Shown one piece after another: positions 10,809 to 22,962 of a DNA stretch of 64,000 nucleotides (position 1 is its first letter; the number at the start of each line of letters is the position of its first letter). Source of the stretch: Macrolepiota albuminosa (taxonomy: Eukaryota; Basidiomycota; Agaricomycetes; Agaricales; Agaricaceae); NCBI GenBank assembly GCA_027475525.1, contig JAMWFC010000055.1, forward strand, positions 1,654,212 to 1,718,211, given 5' to 3'. Under the pieces are notes generated by a model. It worked only from the letters and a program-made list of their open reading frames with translations, had not been told where the DNA came from and searched no databases. Both the position numbers and the translations under genes were made by a program.

Positions 10809-12037
10809 TGATGAGCTCCCATTATAGATAACCACGGATAGCGCCAACACAAGCATCTCACATTGGCACACTGGGACCACCAGGAGCGGCACGTCTTAGC
10901 GCTCCAGGGGCTAATTTTTGCATATTTTTATGTTAATAACTCGCAGCTGGAGCCTCTAATTACTCCAGGACCACTCTTTATGGCACCATCTATTCTTAGC
11001 ACTCCTCTTGACACCTTGCCACACCTTGCCACTCACCCTTCAGGGCCATACACGGACACAGACACTTGGCACCCATGATGCTCTTAGCCGGTGGCAGTAG
11101 GAATGATGAAGTATTTTATGACAGACAGCTTGGAGTTTCACCTTAGCACCTGACATGCTCTTAGCCGGTGGCAGTAGGAATGATGAAGTATTTTATGACA
11201 GACAGCTTGGAGTTTCACCTTAGCACCTGACGTTGCTTAGCTTCTTGCCGACTCAGACTGACAGCATGATTGTGGACTTCTTCACCATATAGTTTAATTC
11301 AGGGCATTTACTTACATATAAATACTTACTTTTTGTTAGTAGTAAATCATCAATTTGGCAGTAGGGATTGTATCCCAACATTTTGGTCACCCTACGCAAC
11401 AGACTACCTTTTTGTTGACCGTGTCGGCAAGGGGACTCTGCTTTAGTTCTCTCTCACCCTTTCTGTCTGCAATCTCTTAGTGTCTTGCAACTACGGCAAG
11501 GCATTTGCGCTTAGATCTGCTAAGCAATCTCGTCATTTTATCATCTCTTTTAGGTGCTAAACACTTAGTGCCTCTTAGTGACCCCTTTACAGTGTCTCTT
11601 AGCACCTTTCCTTGGCGACTCTCTCTCACGCTCCTTAGCGCCTTTCGCCTCTTAGTGACCCCTTTACAGTGTCTCTTAGCACCTTTCCTTGGCGACTCTC
11701 TCTCACGCTCCTTAGCGCCTTTCCTTGGCGACTCTCTCTTGCACTCCTTAGCGCCTTTCCTTGGTGACTCTCTCCCGCGCTCCTTAGCGCCTTTCCTTGG
11801 CGACTCTTTCCTGCGCCTCTTAGCACCTTTCATTGGTGATTTTTAGCATACTCTTGCCGCATTTTTGGGCCTTAAATAAGCGCCAATCTCCCCTTTTCCT
11901 TACCACCAACCTCTTGCCTACTGTGCGTTCTCTGGGACCTGTCCGGGACTCTCTCCCATACTTAGCACGTCCAAAGCTATATTGACTAAGTAGCTGTACT
12001 AGTGATAGTGCACCTTAGCGCAATTTGGGCGTCATCA
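10809..12037 (+). repeat. Right LTR of the gag-only element (with two 77-bp duplications)
   Basis: It is the same sequence as 7117-8191 with very few base differences, except for two exact-offset tandem duplications (unit starts at 11078/11155 and 11571/11648, both 77 bp apart). These account for all of the 154-bp length difference. ACGT follows at 12038. Confidence 0.9.
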
Positions 12038-12041
12038 ACGT

Positions 12042-13240
12042 GCTCAGCTCAGCCTTGAGGACCCTATACGGTCCAATCCACTTGGGACATAACTTACTCA
12101 CCCTGCCTTTCAGCAAGTTCAAGTTCTTTATCAAGAAGTAAACTAGGTTCCCTTTCTCAATGTCCGGTTCATTACATCTGTGATTATTTGCATGCTTCAT
12201 CTGCTATATGTGTGATTCTATAATTGCATCATGTGCCTCTGCTAAGTTTTTTAATGCATTGCACGTAAACTGCTTAACTCCAACATGAATAGCTTTATCA
12301 GTGCAAAGTTCACAAATCATGAATGGCATATAGCCATTATTGAGTTCAAAGGGTGAATACCCTGTAGTTTCAGATATGCTCGCATTTATCACAAATTCAA
12401 TGAGCGGACATCTATTCACCCAGTTCTTCTGATCAGGATGTACAAATGCTTGCAGTATCTGCATAATATTTCTATTTGCCTGTTCTGTCTGGCCATCTGT
12501 TTGTGGATGAAATGATGTCAACATGAGCAACTTTGCTCCGAGCAGCTTGTGCAACTCCTTCCACCATTTGGAAGTAAACTTAGCATTTCAATCACCTATG
12601 ATTGAGCTGGGCAATCCATGAAGGCATACTATCTCCTTGAGATAGATCCAAGACAAGTCTGAGGCTGTCATGGTTGTCCTTAATGGAATAAGATGGACCA
12701 TACTGGTCATTCTACAGATTACTACTCATAGGTAGTTAAAACCCTTCAACTCTGAGAACGGACCTATAAAGTCCATCCTGATTAAGTTCCAGGGTTTGAC
12801 TGGGATAGGAAGTGAATGAAGCTTCTCTAGCAGCTTCAATGTCGATACTTTTGACTGTTGACATAGCTTGCATATTGAGCAGAATTGACTCATTTCCTTG
12901 GCCATTTATGGCCACCAGTACCAGCGTTGCATGTAGTCCAGCATTTTCTGAGTTCTAAAGTGGCCTACTACTTTGTGGGCCTGGTCCAGGATAGTCATGA
13001 TCAGTGACTGTTCCTAGAGAATGCAGATGACTTTGGACTCAGTGAGTCTGGTAAGATAAATGAATTGCTGCTCCACCGTGAAGCGCGAATGTGCTTGGAT
13101 ATTGTTCATAATCTCTAGGAAGAGATTGTCATCTTTTTATCTTTGCTGGATACATGTGTGGAATTGTGCGTTGCCTAGGTCAGCTTGATGATCATGTGAC
13201 TCCAGTGCCTGCTGGAGAGTTATATCAGCACTACTAGGAG
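12042..13240 (-). pseudogene. Integrase core of the split Ty3 relic
   Basis: A minus-strand frame (12554-12204) carries the integrase core signature SFHPQTDGQTEQANR, followed by WVNRCPLIEFVIN and TGYSPFELNNGY. A downstream frame (12200-12060) has the tail motif GPYRVLKAEL. The part to 13240 continues upstream with stops and frame changes. It belongs to the same element as the RT at 15279-16785, separated from it by the solo LTR at 13245. Confidence 0.85.
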
Positions 13241-13587
13241 GTGCTGATAGGCTTCTGCTCAGACTGAGTGCATCAAGAGATATTATAGGCCAATTGACAC
13301 TTGACGTACTGGAGACTCTAGCAACCAGTTTAGGATATAGAGCAGCCCTAGCTCTGTTACTCTACTACAGGACTTATCTATTTACCCTAATCACCAGTTA
13401 CCAGGCCTGCAGCATACTCTATTCACCTATTCCAAGGACAAAGGAGGCTCAGAATGTATAGCGCTAATATGACGGCAGGGGAGTTGACTCTGACCAAACT
13501 CTGATCAATATCAAAAGGGGTTAATAGTTGGTGCTGTTAATTACCGAAGCACCTCAATCAGAAGTCTAAAGGAATCAATGATAGCGG

Positions 13588-14541
13588 TGATAGGACCCTA
13601 TACAGGTTAGGCGCATCAACGGCAGGCTCGGCACCGGCTCCGGAAACCTTGCCGCACTCGTTCCGAACTTAGCGCACGCGTTCTACCCATTTTAAGCCAT
13701 TCCCGACGGCCGCGCACGGCAAGAAGCAGATCCAATCAATGATAGCGCCGACGGCAGCAGGAATGACAACTGACAGATGGCATCAGTCACTGATGACAGC
13801 GCTTAGCGAGAAGTTTGATGATCTATCAAAAACTGACGGACAGCTTGGCGTTTGACCTTGGCGTCTGACACCGCTTACCGTCTCGATTTGGCGCCAAACG
13901 TCGCTTAGGTGCTCTGACAGACAGAAGGGTGATGGATTGATGGTTTAGCACCGCGATCTGCCGCCTGGTGGCGCCAAGGGTCCTCCAAGGACGGTAGGGA
14001 TCGGAAACCGTTGGAGCTACCCCTATGAAATTTTCCAGTTTACCGCACTTTGGCGATGGTTGGTCACTGGCGACGGCGAACTCTTTGTAGTATAAAAGTA
14101 CTTACCGACTTGTACAATGGACCAGGAGACGAATAGACCACAGTTTACTCCCCTTACTTCAGTCTCTCCCTTACGCTCAAGAGCTCATTTACGCTACGGT
14201 CGGCAACGTCAAAACTCATCGGCAGTTGCAGACGTTCGCCAACACTCGACATACTCGCGCCTTGCAACTACGGCAGGCATTATCAACGCTTAGAACTTCG
14301 CTAAGCTTATCGTGCTCTTGCCGCTCACCCTTGCCGTCTTCACTTACCGCATTTCCTTAGGCGCTTTACCTTAGCGCTTGACACTTGCCGACTTCGTTAC
14401 CGACTTTTACCCTTTTTCACAGACGCGTTCTCTGGGACCTGCCCGGGACTCCTCATATCACTTATAGCGCGCCCAACGCACACTCTTGGTACGGTAACAC
14501 AATTGATACATTTGTTGCTGACCAAACTTTGGGCGACATCA
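13588..14541 (+). mobile_element. Solo LTR (subfamily C), nested in the B solo LTR
   Basis: 954 bp begin TGATAGGACCC and end GGGCGACATCA, flanked by GCGG at 13584-13587 and 14542-14545. It is CpG-rich with many TTAGCGC, TTGCCG and CGGCAA words, a TATA box at 14091, and a CTCTGGGACCTGCCCGGGAC block. Diverged, CpG-poor copies lie at 40836-41809 (reversed), 42571-42992 and 57946-58192. Confidence 0.88.
14091..14098 (+). promoter_or_regulatory. TATA box in the C solo LTR
   Basis: TATAAAAG occurs mid-LTR, equivalent in position to TATAAATA at 7548 in the related LTR. Confidence 0.5.
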
Positions 14542-15278
14542 GCGGCACAGGATATATTTAAACCCGACATCTGGACCTGTCAGGAACTGGTACAATGAGT
14601 AGTGCTGACATTAGCGCTCACAGCGTCTGTCGAGGATTTTCTGACTATACCCTGAAACAGCCTGGCCAATCAGAATTATAGTAAAAGTGAGCAGACCTGT
14701 ATAATTCTCAGTCAAATTAGAGTCGCTATTGATCACCATGGGTCATAACACCATTGGTCGCCATCATCCATGTGCAATGGATTGCCGTTGACAGGTCACC
14801 ATTAGAAGGAAACCATAAGGAGAGGTGCTAGGAGGTAGCGCCACAGATGGACTGATTTTGGAAAATGCAGTAGCATATAATATATAAGATAGCTACTTCA
14901 CATGTATATAACAACAAATCATAACCTCTTGAGCACCCAGTTACACTTAGCGTTCAAATTGCGCTAGCTTTTTCTTACTTCATCACTAAGTTGGGTGCTA
15001 GCCTCATCTATCTCATCTTTGTCGTTTATAGTGCCACCTATAGGCACATTACGCTGTGCTACTTGTCTTTTCTTCTATATCTTTGTTTAAACTACAACAC
15101 TTACCGTCTGCTAGGTAGCACCTGAGGTGCTATCATCTAGCACATCGTTCTATCACCTCTGCTCAAGCACACCAGGACTCTGTCAGAACTCCTCACAACT
15201 ATGTATGTCAAGCGCTGAAGACGGCATTGTACTATGTATATATCCAGCATACTCAACTACAGTTGGCGTTATCAGTGC

Positions 15279-16785
15279 CTTGTCTGGCTGGGGAACTCCA
15301 TGGTCCACCAGCTCCTGGGCCTCAATATTGCAAGCTTCTTGCTATTTTTGCAGTTGCTTGCTATGACATGATTCCTGCACTTGCATGGCATGTAACTCAA
15401 CTGTATGTTCCTTGATCTCATGGAACCTATGCAAGGGCAAGTCTTCATCTTCTGGGTCAATACGTCTGTCCACCTAGACATATGTAGTCATGCATGTCAT
15501 GGACGTCATCTTGAGTATCACTCTCAAAATATTGAGACAGGCAGTCTGCCATCTTGTTCAATTCACTTTTTACATAGGTGATGTCGAACTGATATCGTGA
15601 CATGTAGTCAATCCAGCAACATTGTCGTGGTGATAGGTGCACTTGAGTCTTGAAAAACTCAGGTGCTTTGTAATCTGTGATGATATGGATCTTATATCCT
15701 ATCAGTTTATCCTCCCACTTTAGGAGGGCTTCCAGGATAGCAAGTATTTCTAACTTGTGTATAGCATAGTTCTGCTATGCAGCAGTGAACTTACGGGACA
15801 TAAATCCTGCTGGTCAGCAAGTTTGCCACATTTTACCTTGGCCAAACATAGCCCCAACCCTGGTCTTTGATGTGTCACATATGAGCCAAATGGGCTTGTC
15901 AATGCATGGATCAATTGGCCAGATCACTGGCATCTTCATGCAAATGTGCTTAATTATCTTGAAGCACCGCTGATGCAGCAGTCTTCAGTGAAAAGAGAAC
16001 TCATTCTGGGTCATGGCCATCAGTGGCTCAGTATATACCATGATATCTGGCAAAAAGTTACCAATATAGTTCACTAATCCAACAAATCGCTGAATATCAT
16101 TATATGTGCATGGAGTATGCCACTCTCAAATTCGATCGAGTTTATCTGTGTCCAGGTGAATATCCTTCTCATCAATGACATGACTAAAACAGTTTATACT
16201 AGGTGCATACAACTCACACTTCTTCCATTTGAGGTAGAGGCTGGCCTTATATAGTCATTCAAATACGACTCATAGGTGCTGTTCATGCTCTTCAATTAAA
16301 TCTGAAAAGATAAATATATTGTCTAAGTAGACGTGCATAAACTTCCCAATTACGTCTTGAAAGATTGAAGTCATTAATCTCTGGAACATCGCTAGTGCAT
16401 TACAGTCATCAATTTGCATAATATTGCTCACAAATGTCCCCATCAAAGACAAAAACAGAGTCTTTGGTATATCCTCTTTGCATATGTAAACCTGTCATAT
16501 GCATCTGTTAGATTAATTTTTGACCTATATTTTGCTGTAGCAACATCTTTATGTATGACTTCCTGATCAGGAAGAGGCGTTACATCCTTGACTATATTAT
16601 CATTGCACTGTTGTGCATCCAATGCAGTTTGTAATGTCCCATCTTTCTTGAGAATACAAAGTAAAGGTGCAGCTTGCACTGCTGGTCATGGTTCCCACTA
16701 CTTTGCATTTATATATCTGTTTGTCTTTTCACAAAGCTGATCCTGCAGTGCTTGCAGACAGCAAGGCAAGTGATATAGTGCACTA
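15279..16785 (-). pseudogene. Reverse transcriptase and RNase H of the split Ty3 relic
   Basis: From 16785 leftward, the frame shows LLCILKKDGTLQTALDA, a KYRSKINLTDAYDR block (the first catalytic Asp region of RT), then FMHVYLDNIFIFSD near 16300, the YxDD box with its second Asp changed to Asn. Next come a decayed RNase H and a YDITYV-like and MADCLSQY stretch near 15560, the end of the RNase H/connection region. Stops and frame breaks are frequent. The YLDN box alone would probably abolish polymerase activity. Confidence 0.85.
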
Positions 16786-17978
16786 CACTTAGAAGTGACC
16801 CATCAGGGCCAAGCATAACTTTTGAAATTAGACCCTGGCAAAAAAAAATTAGGAAGGAAGTAGGGTAAAATATGCATAAAAATGAAAAAAACAAAATTTT
16901 CCCTATCATGTGACTAAAATTCAGTTTTTGAAAAAAAATCAAACATAGAGGCCCTGAAAAACAGTCTATATACCATGGTAAGGCCCAGCAAACATGTTGT
17001 GCAGGCCAAACGTCAATGAGCTGACCATGCCAATAGTTTTGGCCCCAGTTTTACAAATGATTCTATCAACACTTTGACAGATCCTGATTATGCTTTGGCA
17101 TCCGATTCAGATAATGAGATAAAGCATTCTGACGCAGCATTTACATTGATTGAGAATGGCAGGGAAGATCTGGCATTTAAAGAGAATAAGAATAAAGACA
17201 TGCAAGATTTTAAAACTTATATTGCCCACAGTGTAGTGGGTGTCACTGTGCATTACAATGCTGTATTGACCTGCTGTGAGCCCTCTAATTAAAGTAACAA
17301 TAAAAGGAACTTGCTCCCAAAGTCAAAAAGTGTCGCCTACTTGCCATGCTTCCTACTTTCACAGGATGTAGCTGTTCTTTCCGTGCTAAACAAAATAAAG
17401 ATCTCTGGGAGGCAGCTGTTGGAAGCCAAAAAGTTGATGAGTTCTTCAGGTGGCAATCACCATCCCTGGTATCCAGCTCACATGTTCCAAATGCAAGTGA
17501 AGACAATTCGAGCATTTTTTTGTCAGATATGGCATTATATGGATGCTTACAAGTAAATTTTGCTGAACTTTCCTGTCAAGGATGACCTAAACCTTTATTT
17601 ATAGTAAGGGTTTGAATGTGCACCTTGCTGAATTTATAGTTCAAAAGTATAAATCTCATTGCTGTGTTCCCACAAACATTATGATGTCTTTAGATATGCT
17701 TCAGAACCCTCAGTAGAAATCACATTATTGCTTAGTTAATATACCAAATAGAGTCATATCAAGGGCCATTAGCTTATATAATGATGGCTCAGGGTTCTGA
17801 ATCCAGTTTTTGAGTGAAAAAAAACTTCAAACTTAAAATTTTAAGGAAGTGTTGTGATAACTCAAAAGCCCTTCTCAATCTGAGTTAATTCCATTAGTTT
17901 TCATACTTTTATCTTCATTTTTCAAGGTGGTATAAAGTTTCTAATTTTTGGGGTGCCAAGAGGTCAGTTTTGAGTGTG
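16786..17978. mobile_element. Short non-autonomous DNA transposon, hAT-like
   Basis: The ends are imperfect inverted repeats: CACTTAGAAGTGACC at the left and, read backwards from the right, CACACTCAAAACTGACC. The flanks are GTGCACTA (16778-16785) and GTGCACTG (17979-17986), an 8-bp duplication with one transition, which is the hAT length. Removing the insert rejoins the Ty3 pol frame. Inside are short ORFs (17074-17292 and 17311-17585) with no transposase catalytic motif. The second has CSFRAKQNKDLWEAAVGSQK, which looks like a protein fragment I cannot place. Confidence 0.55.
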
Positions 17979-18760
17979 GTGCACTGTACTTGTACTGCTT
18001 ATTATTGTCAATGAGGTTAATCTTATGATTAACCTCCCTCCATGATAGAAGTTCTTCCTTCATCCCATTGATGATATTAGCAAACTTATGTTGCCATTGC
18101 TGGTGCAATTGAGGAATATCTTTCTCTGTAAGGCTCCTAGCCTTACCTTTCCCTTTCAATATGTATGCTATATGCAGCTGAACCTTTGGTTCAAATCACT
18201 CCTATAAGGCACATACGTGCTCTTCTGTGAGATCCCCTGGATTCAACCTTACAACTGATTGCCTCCTCACTACTCTTGTCATATTTGACAATGATTACCT
18301 TCAGCAATACCCCATCAAATACGATATCCAATGCTTTGGAAATCTTGTCCTCCTGTGCGTGATGGTATACTTCTCCTGTCTGGGTTGACTGTACTCTTTC
18401 CATAGTATGTGTTACTATTGACGCTACCAATTCATTCCACTCTCATGGCATTTGTGGATCATATACCCATTGCACTTCTGGCCGAGACACTGGTTAATCT
18501 ATTAGTGACCTTATGCTTCTCATAGTTCCCATTGTACTATATACCTTGTCTTTGACGAGATCCTCCACCCTCACTCAAGAGCTAGTCAGCTGGCATTCCA
18601 GCAACTCCACCACATGTTTACCATGCTCATTTTTATGCTGTGTAGCCTGATTAGGCTTTCCATTTGTACATCTGACCACATCTGGGTACTTCTTCATCTT
18701 CAGAGTTTCTTGAAACTCTTTCTCAGTCATCAAAGCATTACCAAGAATTTGCTTTGGCAT
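17979..18760 (-). pseudogene. Pre-RT part of the split Ty3 relic
   Basis: Minus-strand frames at 18760-18575, 18430-18191 and 18159-17941 include a WREVNHKINLIDNNK motif. This is the usual Ty3 segment just ahead of the reverse transcriptase palm. It joins YHLPCC...DQLCEK at 16785 once the 16786-17978 insert is removed. The upstream part should hold Gag and protease, but no DSGA box was recognised. Confidence 0.6.
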
Positions 18761-18895
18761 AATGAATACTGTAAATGCATCTACAGGCTTCTTGCCCTTT
18801 CAATTGAAATTAGAATTAGCATTCTTGCTTCATATGATTTTTTGTTCCCACCTCCTTCTATTGACATCTTGGCCAAAGACCTGGCCTTGTAAATA

Positions 18896-19480
18896 TTGAA
18901 AGAGATTGAAAAAGACTTTTTGAAGGCAATGGACAATCTCATAATGGCAAAGCTTGCTCAAGCACATCATGCAAATAAAAGTAGAGGTCCTGAGATTTCT
19001 TGTGCAGTAAGAGACAAAGTTATGCTATCAACTGCAAATAGACAACAGGAATATATGCAGAAGAAGGATGACCAGGTTGCAAAGTTTATGCCCTATCAAG
19101 ATGGATCTTATACAATTTTGAAAGCCTTTCCAGACTCTTCTAAATATGTCTTGATATTGTCTTGTAGCATGGGCATTCTTAATAGTTTTCACTCCAGTCT
19201 TCTTTTACCATATGTTTTTAATGACAATAAACTGTTCTCTTCTCAACATTTTAAATGCCAGGTCCTATTGTGACTGAAGATAGCCAAGCAGAACATTTTA
19301 TTGATTGTATCTTGGATGAACAAAAGCATAGACAGAGTATGCAGTATTTGGTCCAGTGGTGAGCTTATAGACCTGATCACGACAAATGGAAAAATAGTTG
19401 AGATATTGATGATATAGTTGCATTGGATAATTGAGAAAAGAAAAAACAAGCATTAGAGAAATAGTGAACTTTTTAAGAGG
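18896..19480 (+). pseudogene. Integrase tail and chromodomain of a second Ty3 relic
   Basis: A plus-strand ORF (18896-19273) matches the integrase C-terminal end, with QEYMQKKDDQVAKFMP and DGSYTILKAFPDSSKYVL. The same frame then runs into a chromodomain-like stretch ending YLVQW, a TGA, then AYRPDHDKW (19340-19400). The conserved pattern is a Trp-Gly-Tyr triad, so the TGA has replaced the Gly codon (GGA to TGA). The LTR-like segment at 19494 follows directly. Confidence 0.75.
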
Positions 19481-19493
19481 AGGGCAAGTATGA

Positions 19494-19640
19494 GTATATT
19501 GCTTACTACCACTACAAGATTGAGATGATGAGGAGTGTTGATTGGAGAATAAGGGCCTAAATCAAGAAAAAGAAGAACTTTATTCAAGTAAAGTAAAACA
19601 GATATATATAGGAGAGTAGGATGGTAGAAGTAGTCAGTTT
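19494..19640 (+). mobile_element. LTR start of the second Ty3 relic
   Basis: This follows the chromodomain relic and is repeated at 1681-1840. The shared block runs from TTACTACCACTACAAGATTG to AACAGATATATA and GAGAGTAGG. Beyond 19640 the two copies differ and the LTR end is not defined. Confidence 0.5.
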
Positions 19641-22600
19641 TTTCCTTATAAAATATATTATGTTCTAGTTTATTGAGCATGGAGCTCGTAAAGTCAGACT
19701 AAGAATTTGCTTACACTCTTTATAAAATTCATTGAAAAATTTATAATTGCTTTTTTTGGCTCTATAATCAATGCTTACATAATGTTGACTTTTTGAAAAA
19801 TTAGTGAGAAAAATGTTCCATTTTCTTTACAAATCTAAAAAAGACATCCAGGACTTAAATTTCATGATTTTGTCTTTTTAGAAAAGTTTTTTATAAGCTA
19901 GAAAAAAAACTTATAAAACAATCTCAATATCTCATAAGCTCTATTTGGCTTTGGAACTAACTCTATAGCTTATTATTTTTGAAAAATTGAGATATTTGTT
20001 GAGACTTTTTTATAGTATCAAAAATAGCTATCTATCAAGAGAAAGCTGATGTCAGCAATGATAGCCACTCTTGAAACTTATTCTTCTAATTTACAACTTT
20101 TTGACAGTAAAAATAGAGATATTTTCAACTTTTCAAGGGGAAAAAACTACAAATTTTAGATATGTTGAGTCAAAAGTTTGAACCCTTACACTAGCAGCAG
20201 GCAAAATAGTCAACACATCTCAAATAGCTGCTCTCCATGCTAAGTTGAATAGATTTATATTTAATAGCATTTTAATAAACTTGCAAAAATCAGTTGAGCA
20301 GACAATGGATAAGCAAAGCAGATAAATAAGCAATGGAATTAGCCCAGTAACTAGCAAAACATTAAAATTGGACCAATTGGGTTTGCTGCTTCTTCAGCTG
20401 AATTTGAGCAGCCAATGAGCAGAAACCATTGTTTGCGTCACACGGCAGATTCCTGCGGAGGTTCAAATTAATCAGCTCCCCGTCCGTACAAAATTCATGC
20501 CGTGATTCTTGCCGACGTCTCTACTCTCTAAGTTGACATCCTTATGTCTATAAACTTCTCCTATCTATAGAAAGACTGTGACTAATGGAACCTTACATTA
20601 TGACTTACATGGCCTCCGCTACGTTTCTGGTCATATAGGAGGCCAGATACCGCTCCGAAATTGTTCTGACTCATCACCAGGTACTGCTGGAGCTGGCGAA
20701 CACGTCGTGAGAACACGATGCCATTTCACTCAATCGTGCTATCAGTTTCGGTGCATCTTCGAGCCTTACTCGCGATACACTGGTAGGAAATTTCAAGATG
20801 ACTCGGGATATATTTGAATGGGTACTGCAGCCGCAGCCATACAACCATGTCCTATCTGAGTAATTATGTGGACAGCGACTGGAAGGATATCCTGCTGTGG
20901 TAAGCTTCGCGAAGAACCTCAAAAGATGACATTTCTATGGTACTGTTGGCCTGATATGCAGCAAACCACACGACATGAGTAAAACTAAAGGTTGTGAGAA
21001 CTTCTGCTGATGAGATCACGATACAAAGGCTTGGCCTTGTGATCGTTAGAAAGATACAAACCTTATTTTCTCCTTCTCACAGAATTTTATCTCCTTCGGC
21101 CTCAGGCCTCAGCGATCAGCATAGGACATCCATCAATTATGGTTGTACACATTTTGGAAGGCTACGACTCTCCAGCTTGACAAATCGTTTTCTATGGTAT
21201 GGCTGTCATATAACCTGACAACTCAGCATCGATGTCCCACAGGATTCAAGTTGACCATACGTTGACCGATCTCGTTTTGATCTGATTGACACTATCAACA
21301 TAAGTCATTCAATTTCAAGTTCAAAGGCCTTCCTGAGTTTTTTTGTGTTTGGCTTGACGTGGTCGACTATTAAGACGTCACTAGAAGAGTTCGTAGGTGA
21401 AACACGTTGACTTCAAACTTGGCGTCCTTGACCATTGCCTCCTTGAAATGATCTCAACATCAAGGCTACATTTGCTGACGAGAACTGGTATGCTCCCGAA
21501 GGCTTTCCTACAACTCTGACGTAAGTTATAGTCGGAACTCCTGATGTTCAATTCGAGGTGCTCGCCTTATTCATCCGAAGAAACGTCAAACACACGCGCG
21601 AAGTAATTTACGGGCGACAGACTGATCGACCATCCGGTGGTATAAATGTAATGTGCTGAACTCAAGGTGGGTTTGACATGGTCTACAGCTGGCCGGAGAA
21701 GGGAAAAGCAGATGTGAGATTATTTCTTTGATACAGGACCAAATAATGTAGATCTTGTCGTCGCTTCATTATCCTGTATGTAGCGTTTCTCTGGAGGGAA
21801 TGATTTTAAGAAAGGGGCGGAAAAGAGGAGGGTTGAGCACCTTATTCAAACGAAGTTTTTGAGGTGTGATGTATATATTTGGTATCCATCGATTGGCTAA
21901 ACAGTCTGTCTGTGACACCCTCTCGAGTCCTATATCCTGTGTCAGGGTCAGATATATGGAATTTATGTTTTCTGGATCGATTTTATCGATTGAAAAGACC
22001 AACAGCCCTAACAGCTTGCTGCGCCACCTAACTCCATTTGGATAAACGGGGGTGAGAAGATGGAAGGCTGGGGGTGATTCGAGTGGGTGGAAAGACACTG
22101 GGTGAATATAACGGACTGGCATGACAAGAAGCCAGTGAATACGCCGTACATCAGAATAGAGTTTGTGGATGTCATGTTACCTCGTGGGGTGGAGTTGGAA
22201 ACCTCACTGTGGAGCCTGATGTGACTTGCCAAACTACACGGTTGACTCCCCTGCATCTAGATCCATTCTAATATTGTCATTTTTTTTGGAGGGGGATAGA
22301 TGAGTAGTTATTTGGCGTATGTGGCGGCGTCACGGTCTCAATACCTATAGAGTGAAAATGGGGGCTATGAACAAGTCATTTATAGACAATTGGGGACAAC
22401 AGGCCTACTGTAATGCTTATGAGACAACGAGGACTTCATGCACCACTGATAAGGGTATCGTTATACCCACGCGCAAGCATATCTGCGGTCTCACACGGCA
22501 GGCGTCGTGTCGAGAACATTTTCCCATTCCTCAGGCCACGGAAGCCTGAGAGTGGATAGTAATCAAAGCAGAAAGTGTCGATTAATAACAGGACGGTTGG

Positions 22601-22960
22601 TTGAGCAAGGCGCTCAAGGGGGAAGGGGTTTTTCTATCACGAGTGTTATCCGGTTGGATAACTTCGACGTAGACGTGGGATAACCTTGTCTTCTCAACGG
22701 AACACAAGGAATTTGGGGCGAAGTATGGGTAAAGCGACCGCGTAAGCGTCGTCCGCGTTGATGGCATAAGAGCTCGTCGCAAGTTGGCTGTAGCCAGTTG
22801 GTTGGTTGTTGCATCGACAACCCACACAGACTCAAACAAAATTTATCGATTATTCAATGTTGTGAAACTTTAAAAGACGGCTCATATTATAGTTCAAAAT
22901 TCGGATCAGAGGCGGGAGAGACGAGCTGGTCGGCCTATGAGATTAAATCTCCTTAGAGCT
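19641..22960. other. No recognised gene
   Basis: To about 20400 the DNA is AT-rich with nothing recognisable. From about 20400 to 22960 base composition is balanced and repeats are few, as expected beside a host gene. Short ORFs exist on both strands (for example 20578-20817 plus, 21769-22122 minus, 22582-22839 minus), but none shows a motif or a consistent intron structure. Untranslated regions, decayed genes or non-coding transcripts are possible. Confidence 0.4.
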
Positions 22961-22962
22961 CT

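Larger units (their letters stand above)
7117..12037 (+). mobile_element. Non-autonomous, gag-only LTR retrotransposon, near-identical LTRs
   Basis: Two direct repeats (7117-8191 and 10809-12037) begin TGATGAGC and end GTCATCA. They flank 2.6 kb that contains only a gag-like ORF. A perfect 4-bp duplication ACGT sits at 7113-7116 and 12038-12041. A primer-binding site follows the left LTR and a purine tract precedes the right one. No protease, RT, RNase H or integrase is present, so copying would need enzymes from another element. The right LTR is 154 bp longer, which is exactly two 77-bp tandem duplications that look like assembly artefacts. Without them both LTRs are 1075 bp and very similar. 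The layout matches the TR-GAG class described in plants. Confidence 0.9.
13245..15274 (+). mobile_element. Solo LTR (subfamily B), split by a nested solo LTR
   Basis: It begins TGATAGGCTTC and ends GGCGTTATCA, and is flanked by GTGC at 13241-13244 and 15275-15278. A second copy lies at 43862-45896. Removing the nested LTR (13588-14541) and one GCGG leaves 1072 bp. No internal region remains, so this is a recombination remnant of a full element inserted in the old Ty3 pol. Confidence 0.85.
6600..18800 (-). mobile_element. Old Ty3/gypsy relic split by four later insertions
   Basis: Minus-strand pol domains occur in the normal order from right to left: a pre-RT segment (18760-17979), RT and RNase H (16785-15279), integrase core (13240-12042) and integrase tail (7112 to about 6870). 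The gaps between them are occupied by younger elements with target duplications at 16778/17979, 13241/15275 and 7113/12038. Where I checked, deleting an insertion plus one duplication copy rejoins the reading frame (at 7112/12042 and at 16785/17979). Many stops show the host element is dead. Its own LTRs are not recognised, so the outer limits are approximate. Confidence 0.75.

Noticed and set aside
18170..18215. GGTTCAAATCA-like tRNA T-loop
   Set aside because: No acceptor stem or D-arm partner could be found, and it lies within a Ty3 pol relic.
20578..20922. Plus- and minus-strand ORFs of about 80 codons as a host gene
   Set aside because: The frames compete on both strands, with no motif and no consistent intron joins; left as an unannotated stretch.
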